64,000 nucleotides of DNA from Gigaspora rosea (lineage: Eukaryota > Glomeromycota > Glomeromycetes > Diversisporales > Gigasporaceae). The notes under the pieces were generated by a model. It was given only the letters and a program-made list of their open reading frames with translations. It was not told the DNA's origin and did no database searches. Location of the stretch: contig QKWP01000587.1 of NCBI GenBank assembly GCA_003550325.1, positions 28,278-92,277 on the forward strand, written 5' to 3'. A program made the translations under genes and the position numbers. This document shows positions 22,221-34,309 of the stretch, piece by piece; position 1 is the stretch's first letter; the number at the start of each line of letters is the position of its first letter.

Positions 22221-24406
22221 TTATTGGTCGTCAGGAATTTCTGATAATCTACTTATCTCTCCTGTTTTGATGGGTTTGCTGGTATACATATGATTCGAAT
22301 GTTTTGGTAATTCAATGTTAGGTCTAATTTTATCGGATTCTAAAAATTGGTTCTTGATTTCATTATCATCATCATCATCCTGCTTCATTTCATCAAGCCA
22401 ATGTCCAATTTTGTGCGCAATATCAGTAGCCGTGGGCCGTTTATTCTGATCCTTGTCCATGCATCTCTTGGCCAATTTAACATAACAATTTGGTGTTTTC
22501 TTATCAAATTCTGGTCTTTTTCCTTTACAAATTCTTATCACCAACTTAGTATCGAAAGGTTCACCATCAAATGCTCTTCTTCCCGTTGATATTTCGGACA
22601 TGATAACCCCAAAGCTGTAGATATCAGCTGCTTGCGTGCACTCTTTACCCATTAGAACTTCGGGAGCTACATATGGCACAACACCCTTAGTTTCTTCTTT
22701 TTGTTGGATATCAGATGATACCAAAAGTCCCAAATCAGTAATATATGCACTGTGTAAATGATCTTGCAAGATATTTCCAGAATGTAAATCTCGATGAACC
22801 AATTCTTGTGAATGGATTGATTCTAGATCTGAAACGATGGAATACAACACATTCAACTTATCTTTCCACGCCATTTGTGCTACATCAGGAAGATTTTGAC
22901 TCAATGAGCCTTTACTCGCGTAATTCAAAACAATAATGTAATCTTTAGATTTATCATCTCTTGATACTCCGTAACATTTTAAGAATGATGGATTGTCGTA
23001 TCCGATCTCGCAATATTGTTTCAACTACCATTATTAAATCATATAAATTTTAAAATAAAAAAAAAATATAGCATTATTAGCAGATTGACAAATTTTTAAT
23101 TTACCTCACTGATAAATTCTTGACTACATTTATTTGAATCATGAATCAATTTAAGTGCAATTTTTATCCAAGTATTTGTATTTTTATTGAGCCAATACGC
23201 ATAATACACAGTTGCGAATCCACCTTTTCCTATCTCTCGTATCTTTTCGAATTCGTTATAAGGAATCCATGTCAGTTGATACTTTTCCTCCTCTAATATT
23301 TCTTTCAATTTATCATCAATATCATTAATATCCTCATATGATAACTTGTTTATCTTTTTTACAACTCTTTCCTTTCGATACCAATGATTAGCTCGTTGTA
23401 AATCTCTCGGTACACCGATTCCATTTCGATAACAATTACCAACTTCTAAAATCCCTGTAACATCGTCCATATTCGCAGCTTTTTTAAAATATTCAAATGC
23501 TTTTTTTTCATCCTTTTCAACTCCAATTCCATTTCGATAGCAATATCCAACATTACATGTTCCGTAGGCGTGCCCCATCTCTGCAGCTTTTTGATAATAA
23601 ATGAATGCCTTATGCTCATCCTTTTCAACTCCAATTCCTTCATCATAGAAATATCCAACATTATATGTTCCGTTGGCGTGCCCCATCTCTGCAGCTTTTT
23701 GATAATAAATGAATGCCTTATGTTCATCCTTTTCAACTCCAATTCCTACATCATAGCAATCTCCAACCTTATATGTCCCGTCGGCGTGCCCCATCTCTGC
23801 AGCTTTTTGATAATTAATGAATGCCTTATTTTCATCCTTTTCAACTCCAATTCCTTCATCATAGAAATATCCAACCTTATATGTTCCGCTGGCGTGCCCC
23901 ATCTCTGCAGCTTTTTGATAATTAATGAATGCCTTGTGTTCATCCTTTTCAACTCCAATTCCTACATCATAGCAATTTCCAACCTTATATGTTCCGTCGG
24001 CGTGCCCCATCTTTGCAGCTTTTTGATAATAAATGAATGCCTTATGCTCATCCATTTCAACTCCAATTCCCTCATCATAGCAATATCCAACACAAAATAT
24101 TCCTTCATCAAGTTCCACATCAGCAAACTTTTGATAATAAGTAAATGCCTTATATTCATCCATTTCTATCCATTTACCATGCTCATAACAACGTGCAAGA
24201 ATTATTTGGGCCATAGAATTGAATTGATTTTCTAAACACCACTTCATTACATTATCTGAATTTTGGTTCTTTTTTGCTAAAAATTGATCCCATATGTTAA
24301 ATATTTGTTCTACATTTTCGCCCTTCAATCTTTCTTTATTATATAGATTATATAATTCTTTAACAATTTCATTAAAAATATTATCATCTAAATTGTCGGT
24401 TGACAT
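22221..24406 (-). CDS. Sel1-repeat protein kinase
   Basis: There are two exons (23105-24406 and 22221-23024) and about 701 residues. Residues 1-70 are a helical leader. Seven full 36-residue Sel1-like repeats follow (consensus DEHKAFIYYQKAAEMGHADG, then a GTYKVGYCYDEGIGVEK-type half) plus a partial eighth; these solenoids bind partner proteins. A kinase domain starts near residue 395. Visible are the glycine loop GKGGFATVY, the lysine in ALKLI, the catalytic loop HRDLHSGN, DLG in place of DFG, and APEVLMG. Most catalytic residues are present, so it may be active; DLG also occurs in active kinases. The closest class is the tyrosine-kinase-like group expanded in Rhizophagus. The tail is acidic (QDDDDDNE). 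Substrate unknown. The middle repeats are almost identical at DNA level. Confidence 0.88.
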
Positions 24407-25478
24407 TTTAAAACCAAATGAGATAATTCAAAAATCTAATTAACCTATTTAAATTATTAAATTCATTATAGGCTGATTTTGCGTTACTTAATTTTCTCTG
24501 GACCAAGAATGTTTGTACGTACTGTAAATCGCGGAATACTTATTTTTGTGAGTGATATAAACCCAAAAAAGGAAAACTAAGTTCGTGAAATTAAAAATTT
24601 AGGGTTAGGTGTTAGGGTTAGAGGATATAGAAATAAATAATTAATATCACTATGTAAAATTTCATTCCCGTCATTTTTAATTAGTTTCCCAAGACAGGTT
24701 TAAACACTCATTTTCTTGTATTTTCTCTTTTTTCAGTTTTTTTTTTGTTGTGTTTTTCTTCGCTTTGCTCACGTGTTGGGCTGATCCGGGATCATCCCAT
24801 TTTACGTTCTCCGATTGTATCACTCGTACACGATAGACACATAAAAAATTTGCTATTTTATTAATATAAGATTGCAACGATAAATATTATTTGAACAAAT
24901 CATTCTTCGAAGATATAATGCTCTAAAAATAGAATAACAACCAACTGGAAAACTGTCAGTCTAACTTGGAGAATTGTTTGTAAAAAAAATTTATAATATC
25001 TAAAATCCTCTTTCTGGATACGATTTTTTAAAAAACATCAGCAAATATATTCAAGTACTTGTAAAATACTTAATTATTGCTATAAAAGTACTTATTATAA
25101 GTATTTGTTAAACTAAAATCAACACACCTTATACCCAATAAGTGTTTATAATAAATATTTTTATAGTAGTTATTAAATTTTGCAGTAAGATTTAATAAAT
25201 ATTTAAAGGAATAATTGTTTTGTAACCATAGGTTACAGTAACCAGGGTCCATAACTAAGCCCAAATATAGTATAGTTAGGGTTAGGGTTAGGGTTAGTGT
25301 AATATTAAAGTTAGAGTTAGAGTTAGGGTTAGGGTTGTAATTGGTTAGGGTTATGGTTAGGATTAAAGTCAAAATTACTACAAAAATCACGAGAGGAGCA
25401 TTTTTTGTTAGTAATACAACAGGGGTTACCCTAGTAAAATTTTGAGTTATTAACAATTTTATAAAATGCGGTTCTATA
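24407..25478. other. Intergenic region upstream of the kinase gene
   Basis: No gene seen. It holds TTAGGG-type words at about 24600-24625 and the denser interstitial array at 25271-25365. The minus-strand frame through the array only reads the repeat (LTLTLT). Confidence 0.5.
25271..25365. repeat. Interstitial telomere-like repeats (GGTTAG)n
   Basis: GGTTAGGGTTAGGGTTAG occurs at about 25275, followed by degenerate GTTAGAGTTAG and GTTAGGG units to 25365. It matches the common fungal telomere repeat TTAGGG. It lies about 110 bp outside the left terminus of the large inverted pair, so it marks either an old break repair or chance expansion. Confidence 0.6.
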
Positions 25479-26404
25479 GCATGGCGGACATTCGATTTGA
25501 TTGGCTTGAAGATCCCTGAGTTACACAACATAAATAAAAATTTTTAAAGTAACTCTTACTATGAAAAACCATACCATCAATTGGCAACTCGTGGTTTTAC
25601 ATAATAATTTTTTCTTAAAACATCTTACAGTATTTTTTACCTCTTCGCATATCTATAGCGAAAAAAGATCAGTATAGATCATTTGCACTAATGACTTTGC
25701 TTAGAGAGCAAATTTTGGTAAGTAATATACAACAAATAAGGTAATAAGCTTTCAAATTCGAAAAAAATTTAAGTGAGAACTGACTAACACAGATTTTTTT
25801 TCTGACAAGGGAAAAACTTTGGCTGCTTTGAAAGGAAGATGTGATAAAATAGCCGTTGTAGAGTATGGCAATAGTTACAATTTTTTCAGGTATAATTTAT
25901 AATTTTTAAAATTGGTTTAACTATAACTTTAAATTATCGAACTTATACACATCTTTTATACTTGTAGTGGAAAGTAGCTTTTGGATTTTTACTATTGCAA
26001 GGTATTTCATATTTATTCGTGCTGATATAATAGGTGACTATAAATTTTATTTATTGATAGATATATTTAAGCTTAGTTTATCGATAATTGTCATTATATA
26101 GCTCATTTGGATTATTGCGCAAAGTAATTTACAAATGTTTATATTGGTAATTTAGGCATGCAATATCAGTTAATAAAACATTAGCGTTAGATATGGCATA
26201 TATAGCGGTTTTACAAGAAAAACCATTTACTAAAGAATCAGATATTTATTTTTTTAGAATAAGATATTTGTAATCATGAATATTTACTGTTATTTTTTTT
26301 TTACTATGATCAGTTTCATAAATAAATTAGTTATTTCATAGTAATTTATGTATCTTATGATACGTCATATTTATATTTTATGATTGTACATTATAGTGAT
26401 TTTT

Positions 26405-26615
26405 TTAAAATTGTCGTTCAAGACTTATTGGGCCAGAATTTTTTTAAATTGTCCTAGTTGCGTGAAGACTTATTAGGCCAGAATTTTTTTTAAATTGTCC
26501 TAGTCACACAAAAACTTATTAGGGCAGAATTTTTTTTCGAATTGTCTTAGTTGTGTGAAGACTTATTAGGCCAGAATTTTTTTTTTTGAATTGTCTTAGT
26601 TGTGTGAAGACAATT
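26405..26615. repeat. Tandem repeat, about 58-bp unit
   Basis: Four to five units of the form GACTTATTAGGCCAGAATTT followed by TTTAAATTGTCCTAGTTG. The same array is present in the other arm at about 33540-33588 and 34310-34465, where it is split by a foldback insertion. Confidence 0.6.
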
Positions 26616-26999
26616 ATAAGCATTAACTAATGAAGAGGGACTATAATCACTTCTATCTTGAATTTTTTGTACACCACAAAAAAATTCTGTTATTTCCTTC
26701 TCAAGCTGGGTTTTACTAGTAATTGTTTCAATCCCATAACAATATCCACCATTATTTCACCACCTATTTAGTGCCTTTACCCATTTTTTTATGGCCTTAC
26801 GTGTATTTTCGGGAATACAGGATCGATTATTTCATCAATCTCCTGATCAGTAGATAAGTAATCGCCACGGGCTTTAGTATTTGATTTTTCCTTTTCCTAT
26901 GAAACATAAAACTAATTTATTAATAATATTTTTTTTAAACAAATAAAAATTTTGCTTTAAACATTTAATATAATTTTACCATCCAGATGAGGCTTAAAA

Positions 27000-27135
27000 G
27001 CAACTTGAATAAGCGTTGACAGGTATTACAAACTTAGAACAGTGTAGGCAGGTACTATAGACTTGGAATAGCGTAAAACAGTATAGGTATGTACTACAGA
27101 CTTGGAACAGCGTAGGTAGGTACTACAGACCTGGA
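27000..27135. repeat. Tandem repeat, about 35-bp unit
   Basis: Four units of GGTACTACAGACTTGGAACA plus GCGTAGGTA-like sequence with point differences. The inverse array lies at about 32850-32970 in the second copy of the element. Confidence 0.55.
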
Positions 27136-28660
27136 TGAGCATAGACTGACTTTGTTAATTAACTAGGTCCTTTAGACTTGGAATTTTGTTAACAGAGACC
27201 AATTGCAAGATTTGGTAAAAGCCTTTAAAGGCTAGATATATAATGTTATAGTTTATGATATATATTTTTTGGGTGCATGCTTCAGATTTCAATTTTTATA
27301 AAGCAAAAGTATTTCAATATTTAAAAAGCCAAAAAAAAAGATTATCAAGTGAAAATCTATTTATACCATTGTCAAAGTTTAATGCATTACACAATTACGT
27401 TTGCATTATTAATTTTTGAATCGCTGATCGTTGTAAAAAAAAAAATAAATCTGTTATTGCAAGTGTGCAAGCATATGATCTGCCGCAAAGCAGCAGATCG
27501 TGTGCTTGCACACTTTTCTAGTGAGCGAAAGGGCCAGCAGATTTTAGCATATGATACTTTACGTATTTTATGTTCTCTTCCTAATTGTTCAGTGACCCAG
27601 GATCATCCATAAAATACTACAGTTATTGCATGCAAAGCATGCAATAACTATTTATTATCTAATGCCTTTTATTAAGTTCTTTTATTCTATTAATTTAGTA
27701 ATAAATTTAGAGCAAGGAGTTTTTACATCTTTATTCACATTTAAATTAGCGTGTTTAAAATAAGATATTCAGATTCATAGTATTTATCGACATATTAGTG
27801 ACAATGCTTATTATTCAAGAATTATGTATTAATTACTTAAAAATTTATTAAATAAAATTATATAACTTAATTTAAAATTGTGCATATTTATTAAAATAAA
27901 AAATGAAAATTTATTTAAGAAACTCAACTTTAATCGTAAATATTTGAACACGATTAATAAATTGAATCTTACTCTAAATGCTTTATAAACCTAAAGAACT
28001 TACTCCAAATGCTTCATAAACTTGATTAGCTTACTTCAACAACTTCATAAACTAAATGGCACATTATAAACTTGAATAGCTTATTTTGAATACCCCAATT
28101 AATAAATATTCGCATATTAATTTTAACTATATATTCGTCCCAACAATTATGCTGTTCGCCTTAACTATTATATGCTATGTTTGTTTCAAATACAAACATA
28201 CTATATTTGTTTGTACAATTATGCTATGTTGGTTCTTATACTATGTTTGTTTCTTGCAGAAACGGGTTCTTCTCTGACTGTCTATAGGAATCCAACACTA
28301 TATATCTGATATAAAAAATCATTAAAATATCACAGATTAGCAAGATTAAGTTTCTACTTTAAAACAACTACTTGAATTTCGACACTCATTTACTTTTTTG
28401 ATGAGAGCTGATTACCGTGGATTACCATGGGTTATTTAAACTAGGTGTCTTAAACTATATATACAAAGGTCAATTTGCAGTTAATTATAAAAAAAATTTT
28501 TTTGTCAATTACGGATGACTTTAAGCAACTTTGTGGCTTGTAAAAGCCAATCAAATTCAAGAATTCGTCTGTAGATCATTCTAGAATGCGACTTCCTAAT
28601 GTGACATATTGTTTACTTGTTTACATTTTTTTAACCAATCAAATCGAATGTCCACCATGC

Positions 28661-29637
28661 TATTGTGAACAAAATAAAAAATTAAAGAATCTTTTAGAGT
28701 TACTTAATAATTATAATGCAATATTTTTTTCTCAAGCAAAAAAAACTTGATCTTCTGTCCAATTGGATATAAAAATTCATGTATATGCATATTTGACAGC
28801 TTCAGTTCGATTGCCTCTGAGTGGTTTTGTAATACACATTTGAATTTTTGTGATTGCAAATCAACTTCACAGTATAAACACTTTCAACAACTAAAGCAAG
28901 TCCCTCTTTTGTATAAGTTTTGTGCATCTGCCATCAATATTAATACAATTATAAAAACAAAATAATATACATTGCAATAATTTGTTTATATAGCAATAAT
29001 AATAATAATTAGACAAGGGTATCACACACTTATCGGTGCTTAATTGCTACATGGTTAATAATATAAAAATTATAACGGATGTCAATAATTATCTAATCTA
29101 AAATATGTATTGATTAAGCATCTCGTACTGATAAGTGCGTGATAACTGTGATAAAAAATTAATTATTAAATTTCTGATTTTTCGATTCCTCATATGGGTT
29201 ATATGAGTGAAGTCAATAGAAATGAGACAAATTTATTAAATAAATTTGTCCCGTTTCTATTGATGTCCCCCCATATGTTATAAAAATCACCTGTTCACAT
29301 CTTTTTGAAAACAGCTATAAATAGTTTAATTGGTTACCTGCACATTATTACATTTTAGATCATTTAAAATTTATAATAATATAGTTACTACGATATTCTA
29401 GAAATCTGTAACATTTTTGATCGTCTTTATGATTAGGAATATATGGCCAGTTTGTTAATACTTGTGCGAATATTCTATGATTACATTATCGTAATGGTTT
29501 GTCATAGATTATTACTACATTTTTGAGAGTTTCTTAAAATGAATTAATAAAAAAAATTATTATTCCTACCAAACTAGAATTTCATATGATCATACTTATT
29601 TTATAATAGCCTCAAGTCAGCATCAACTGCAATAAAC
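28661..29637. other. Spacer with small hairpins
   Basis: No gene. Two palindromes are clear: about 29020-29155 (TATCACACACTTATCGGTGC and inverse) and 29214-29264, a near-perfect stem of TCAATAGAAATGAGACAAAT around a short AT loop. Both are probably MITE remnants. Confidence 0.45.
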
Positions 29638-29716
29638 ATATGGGCTTGGTGCTGCAAAAAGGGGGTAAATCGACAAAACAAAAGATCTTCAAGAAATCAA
29701 TTTTTAAGTTCATATG

Positions 29717-29875
29717 GGCTAATCCAAAGAATTGCTGATATCTCTTGATCTACTGGTTCGTTTTGAATGATTTAGCTATCAAAATATTTGTCTCGATGAG
29801 ACAAACATTTTGATAGCTAAATTCTTCAAAAAGGACCAGTAGATCAAGAGATAGCAGCAATTCTTTGGATTAGCC
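29717..29875. mobile_element. Near-perfect 159-bp hairpin element
   Basis: GGCTAATCCAAAGAATTGCT at the left is exactly inverted at 29855-29875. The arms continue through GATCTACTGGT to a centre TTTGTCTCGATGAGACAAAC. It shares architecture with the hairpin elements at 7171-8310. Confidence 0.65.
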
Positions 29876-29975
29876 AATATGTATAAATTATAAGAAAATA
29901 CTAGCTTTAAAGAGCTATACTACAAAATTTTATTAATATAACTGCTTTTATGTTTTAAGTAAAAAATGTTCCAAA

Positions 29976-30550
29976 NNNNNNNNNNNNNNNNNNNNNNNNN
30001 NNNNNNNNNNNNNNNNNNNNNNNNNNNNNNNNNNNNNNNNNNNNNNNNNNNNNNNNNNNNNNNNNNNNNNNNNNNNNNNNNNNNNNNNNNNNNNNNNNNN
30101 NNNNNNNNNNNNNNNNNNNNNNNNNNNNNNNNNNNNNNNNNNNNNNNNNNNNNNNNNNNNNNNNNNNNNNNNNNNNNNNNNNNNNNNNNNNNNNNNNNNN
30201 NNNNNNNNNNNNNNNNNNNNNNNNNNNNNNNNNNNNNNNNNNNNNNNNNNNNNNNNNNNNNNNNNNNNNNNNNNNNNNNNNNNNNNNNNNNNNNNNNNNN
30301 NNNNNNNNNNNNNNNNNNNNNNNNNNNNNNNNNNNNNNNNNNNNNNNNNNNNNNNNNNNNNNNNNNNNNNNNNNNNNNNNNNNNNNNNNNNNNNNNNNNN
30401 NNNNNNNNNNNNNNNNNNNNNNNNNNNNNNNNNNNNNNNNNNNNNNNNNNNNNNNNNNNNNNNNNNNNNNNNNNNNNNNNNNNNNNNNNNNNNNNNNNNN
30501 NNNNNNNNNNNNNNNNNNNNNNNNNNNNNNNNNNNNNNNNNNNNNNNNNN
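29976..30550. other. Assembly gap (575 N)
   Basis: Unknown sequence. The gap lies inside the LINE insertion: the base before it closes the 5' copy of the target duplication, and the LINE 3' part starts right after it. Confidence 0.99.
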
Positions 30551-31123
30551 GCAAAGTTGTTGGCCTTTCGGGTTTTAATTAAATTCTAGAATTTTCTTTT
30601 CTTTTCTCATCTTGTACGTATAACACATTCATAAGTAGATGCTTATGTAGTGTTATACAATTTTTATCGTTTAGTGTTTAGACGTATTAGCACCTTCGTT
30701 TTCTATTTCTTTCATGACTTTTTCTCTTTTCTTTTCTTTTTTGTGTGTTTTACTTTTCTAGAATTTTCTTTTTGGTCTTTTTTGTTGGGTTTCGTTTAGT
30801 AGTTCATTCCCCTGTTTTAAGATTTCCCCTTTCCTTTTTCTTTGTCTTTATGAGAAGCTCAGGGATAAAGTTTTTTTGGAAGGAGTGGATTATGAAGAGG
30901 TAACTGGGTACCGCGTTATATTCGGAAGATGTACTCATGGCCAAAGACCATGGTCGCTTTCGCTTGACAAACACCAGTGCGACAATCCTACTTGGGCACC
31001 ATTTGTGGCAGCCGGGTTGCGGCCTATTAGTAAACAGATATTTCCTTTGTTGTATTTTTGGACTTCAAATAGTATCTAATAAATAGAGCACGATTGTCTA
31101 AGGAAAAAAAAAAAAAAAAAAAA
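30551..31123 (+). mobile_element. 3' part of a LINE-type retroposon
   Basis: About 555 bp end in TCTAATAAATAGAGCACGAT, GTCTAAGG and some 20 A. ATGTTCCAAA follows the tail (31124-31133), and the same word precedes the gap (29966-29975), giving a target duplication of at least 10 bp. The 5' part is hidden in the gap. A short frame (30876-31079, YRVIFGRCTHGQRPWSLSLD) is probably 3' untranslated sequence. An older relative lies at 36205-36475. Confidence 0.6.
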
Positions 31124-33242
31124 ATGTTCCAAATATTATTTTAAAATGATTTGTATAAAAAAAAATCATTTTTGAAAAATTGTCAATTTACACCCTTTTT
31201 GCAGCACCAAGCCCATATATTAATTTTAAAAAACGATCTGAAGTATCCTACTTAGTACAGCATGGTGGACATTCGATTTGATTAGTTAAAAAAATGTAAA
31301 CAAGTAAACAATATGTAAAATTAGGAAGCCGCATTCTAGAATGATCTACAGACGAATTTTTGAATTTGATTGGCTTTTACAAGCCACAAAGTTGCTTAAA
31401 GTCGTCCATCATTGACAAAAAAATTTTTTTATAATTAACTGCAAATTGACCTTCATATATATAGTTTAAGACACCTAGTTTAAATAACCCATAGTAATCC
31501 ACGGTAATCAGCTCTCATCAAAAAAGTAAATAAGAGTCGAAATTCAAGTAGTTGTCTTAAAGTAGAAACTTAATCTTGCTAATCTGTGATATTTTAATGA
31601 TTTTTTATATCAGAAATATAGTGTTGGATTCCCATAGACAGTTAGAGAAGAACCCGTTTCTGCAAGAAACAAATGTAGTATAAGAACCAACATAGCATAA
31701 TTGTACAAACAAATATAGTATGTTTGTATTTGGAACAAATATAGCATATAATAGTTAAGGTGAACAGCATAATTGTTGGGACGAATATATAGTTAAAATT
31801 AATATGCGAATATTTATTAATTGGGGTATTCAAAATAAGCTATTCAAGTTTATAATGTGCCATTTAGTTTATGAAGTGGTTGAAGTAAGCTAATCAAGTT
31901 TATGAAGCATTTGGAGTAAGTTCTTTAGGTTTATAAAGCATTTAGAGTAAGATTCAATTTATTAATCGTGTTCAAATATTTACGATTAAAGTGGAGTTTC
32001 TTAAATAAATTTTCATTTTTTATTTTAATAAATATGCACAATTTTAAATTAAGTTATATAATTTTATTTAATAAATTTTTAAGTAATTAATACATAATTC
32101 TTGAATAATAAGCATTGTCACTAATATGTCGATAAATATCTATGAATCTGAATATTTTATTTTAAACATGCTAATTTAAATGTGAATAAAGATGTAAAAA
32201 CTCCTTGCTCTAAATTTATTACTAAATTAGTAGAATAAACGAACTTAATGAAAGGCATTAGATAATAAATAGTTATTGCATGCTTTGTATTCAATAACTG
32301 TAGTATTTTATGGATGATCCCGGGTCACCGAACAATTAGGAAGAGAACATAAAATATGTAAAGTATCATATGCTAAAATCTGCTGGCCCTTTCGCTCACT
32401 AGAAAAGTGTGCAAGCACAAGATCTGCCGCTTCGCAGCAATCATGTGCTTGCACACTTTTCTAGTAAGTGAAAGGGCCAGCAGATTTTAAGCATATGATA
32501 CTACAGTTATTGCTGCATAGCATGCAATAACGAATTTATATTTTTTTTACAACGATCAGCAATTCAAAAATTAATAATGCAAACGTAATTGTGTAATGCA
32601 TTAAACTTTGACAATGGTATAAATAGATTTTCACTTGATAATCTTTTTTTTGGCTTTTTAAACATTGAAATACTTTTGCTTTATAAAAATTGAAATTTGA
32701 AGCGTACACCCAAAAAATATATATCATAAATTGTAACATTATATATCTAGCCTTTAAAGGCTTTTACCAAATCTTGCAATTGGTCTCTGTTAACAAAATT
32801 CCAAGTCTAAAGGACCTGGTTAATTAACAAAGTCAGTCTATGATCATTCAGGTCTGTAGTACCTACCTACGCTGTTCCAAGTCTGTACATACCTATATTG
32901 TTTTACGCTATTCCAAGTCTGTAGTACCTGTCTACACTATTCTAAGTTTGTAATACCTGTCAACGCTTATTCAAGTTGCTTTTAAGCCTCATCTGGATAG
33001 TAAATTATATTAAATGTTTAAAGCAAAATTTTTATTTGTTTAAAAAAAATATTATTAATAAATTAGTTTTATGTTTCATAGGAAAAGAAAAAATCAAATA
33101 CTAAAACCCACGGCAATTACTTACCTACTGATCAGGAAATTGATGAAATAATTGATTCCTGTATTCCTGAAAATACACGTAAGGCCACAAAAAAATAGGT
33201 AAAGGCACTAAATAGGTGGCGAAATAATGTTGGATATTGTTA

Positions 33243-33402
33243 GAGTGCTGATATTTATTATCTAATTTCCATTTACTATAGGGGCTTACCCCCACCCCCA
33301 GGTAAGATCTATAAATAGAATTTTGGCCAATCAAATTTAACTAAGGTAAGATTTTTCTTGACCCCCTACCCCTAAAATATTATCTAATAAATGTCAGCGC
33401 CC
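33243..33402. mobile_element. PIF/Harbinger-like MITE with known empty site
   Basis: The 160-bp element has inverted ends GAGTGCTGATATTTATTA and TAATAAATGTCAGCGCCC, flanked by TTA on both sides (33240-33242 and 33403-33405). Copy 1 of the large element has the uninterrupted site with a single TTA (inverse of CCCATAACAATATCC near 26732), so the insertion and its 3-bp duplication are directly demonstrated. Confidence 0.8.
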
Positions 33403-33588
33403 TTATGGGATTGAAACAATTACTAGTAAAACCCAGTTTGAGAAGGTAATGACAGAATTTTTCTGTGGTGTACGAAAAATTCAAGATGGAAGTGATTATA
33501 GTCCCTCTTCATTAGTTAATGCTTATAATTGTCTTCACACAACTAAGACAATTCAAAAAAAAAATTCTGGCCTAATAAGTCTTTGCAC

Positions 33589-34309
33589 GTCTGAATTGGT
33601 GCCAGGTTAAGCATGTTGCCGATCATTTGTGTTATACAAACATTGAAGATCCTATTAAAAAATTCGAAAGTTTTTTAAAACTTCTAACGATGCTTTCTCA
33701 ATGAATACTTAATCAAATTTGACAAACTTTTTTTTATTTTAATTATATAGTCTTGTAGAATTAAAATAAAAAAAGTTATTTGAATGTGGTTTAGTATTTG
33801 TTGATAAATCATCGCCAAAGTTTTAAAAACACTTAAAATATCTTCAAAAATTAGGTGAATTTTTTGTTCTTTTAGCTTTAAACAAGAATTGCTTGACAAC
33901 CAAAGCATCCGAATTTGATGAAATTCTTTTTATTTTAATTCTATGAGCACAAAGAATTAAAATAAAAAAATTTATCAAATTCAGATGCTTTGGTTGTCAA
34001 GTAATCCTTGTTTAAAGCTAAAAGAACGAAAAATTTGCTGATTTTCGAAGATATTTTAAGTGTTTTTAAAACTTTGTCGATGATTTATCAACAAATACTA
34101 AACCACATTCAAATAAACTTTTTTTATTTTAATTCTACAAGACTATATAATTAAAATAAAAAAAAGTTTGTCAAATTTGATTAAGTATTCATTGAGAAAA
34201 CATCGTTAGAAGTTTTAAAAAACTTTCGAATTTTTTAATAGGATCTTCAATGTTTGTGTAATACAAATAATTGGCAACATGCTTAACCTGGCACACAATT
34301 CAGATATGC
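33589..34309. mobile_element. 721-bp foldback element with 13-bp direct repeats
   Basis: Two nearly perfect inverted arms of about 350 bp are centred near 33955 (TCTGAATTG..GCCAGGTTAAGCATG and inverse). TAAGTCTTTGCAC lies on each side (33576-33588 and 34310-34322). It interrupts the 58-bp tandem array and is absent from copy 1. The 13-bp repeat may include bases already shared by array units. Mutator-like is possible. Confidence 0.6.

Larger units (their letters stand above)
25479..28660 (+). mobile_element. Large DNA element, copy 1 (left arm of the inverted pair)
   Basis: Both ends are inverted copies of GCATGGYGGACATTCGATTT (25479 and inverse ending 28660). The whole 3.2 kb recurs in opposite orientation at 31260-35394. 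The body has exon-like blocks at the left end (QYRSFALMTLLREQIL near 25675, LAALKGRCDKIAVVEYGN near 25820), two tandem arrays, a strong hairpin near 27460-27560, and on its minus strand (26630-26890) a fragment resembling the N-terminal part of Crypton/DUF3504-type proteins. Frames are interrupted. I could not define a target duplication. Confidence 0.65.
29638..31218. mobile_element. Element with ATATGGGCTTGGTGCTGC ends, interrupted twice
   Basis: The left end ATATGGGCTTGGTGCTGC (29638) and its inverse ending at 31218 bound a unit that contains a 159-bp hairpin (29717-29875), a LINE 3' end and the N gap. A related but more divergent half occurs in inverse at about 35590-35755, sharing AAAGAGCTATACTNCAAAAT. 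Non-coding in what can be read. Confidence 0.45.

Noticed and set aside
23570-24235. 221-codon + strand frame opposite the Sel1 repeats
   Set aside because: It is the antisense shadow of the 108-bp Sel1 units; its repeats mirror the coding strand.
25070-25531. 153-codon minus-strand frame
   Set aside because: Its middle reads the telomere-like array (LTLTLT) and its ends run into the large element's terminus.
26405-27135. Possible CRISPR-like arrays
   Set aside because: The units are directly adjacent diverged tandem repeats without unique spacers, in a eukaryotic context.
28086-28277. 63-codon frame conserved in both arms (also 31642-31833)
   Set aside because: Conservation follows from the recent duplication of the whole element. 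Short internal repeats (ATTATGCTATGTT words) explain the hydrophobic pattern, and there is no evidence of coding.
29955-30589. Long open frames on both strands over 29955-30589
   Set aside because: They are open only because the sequence is N; nothing is encoded there that can be read.
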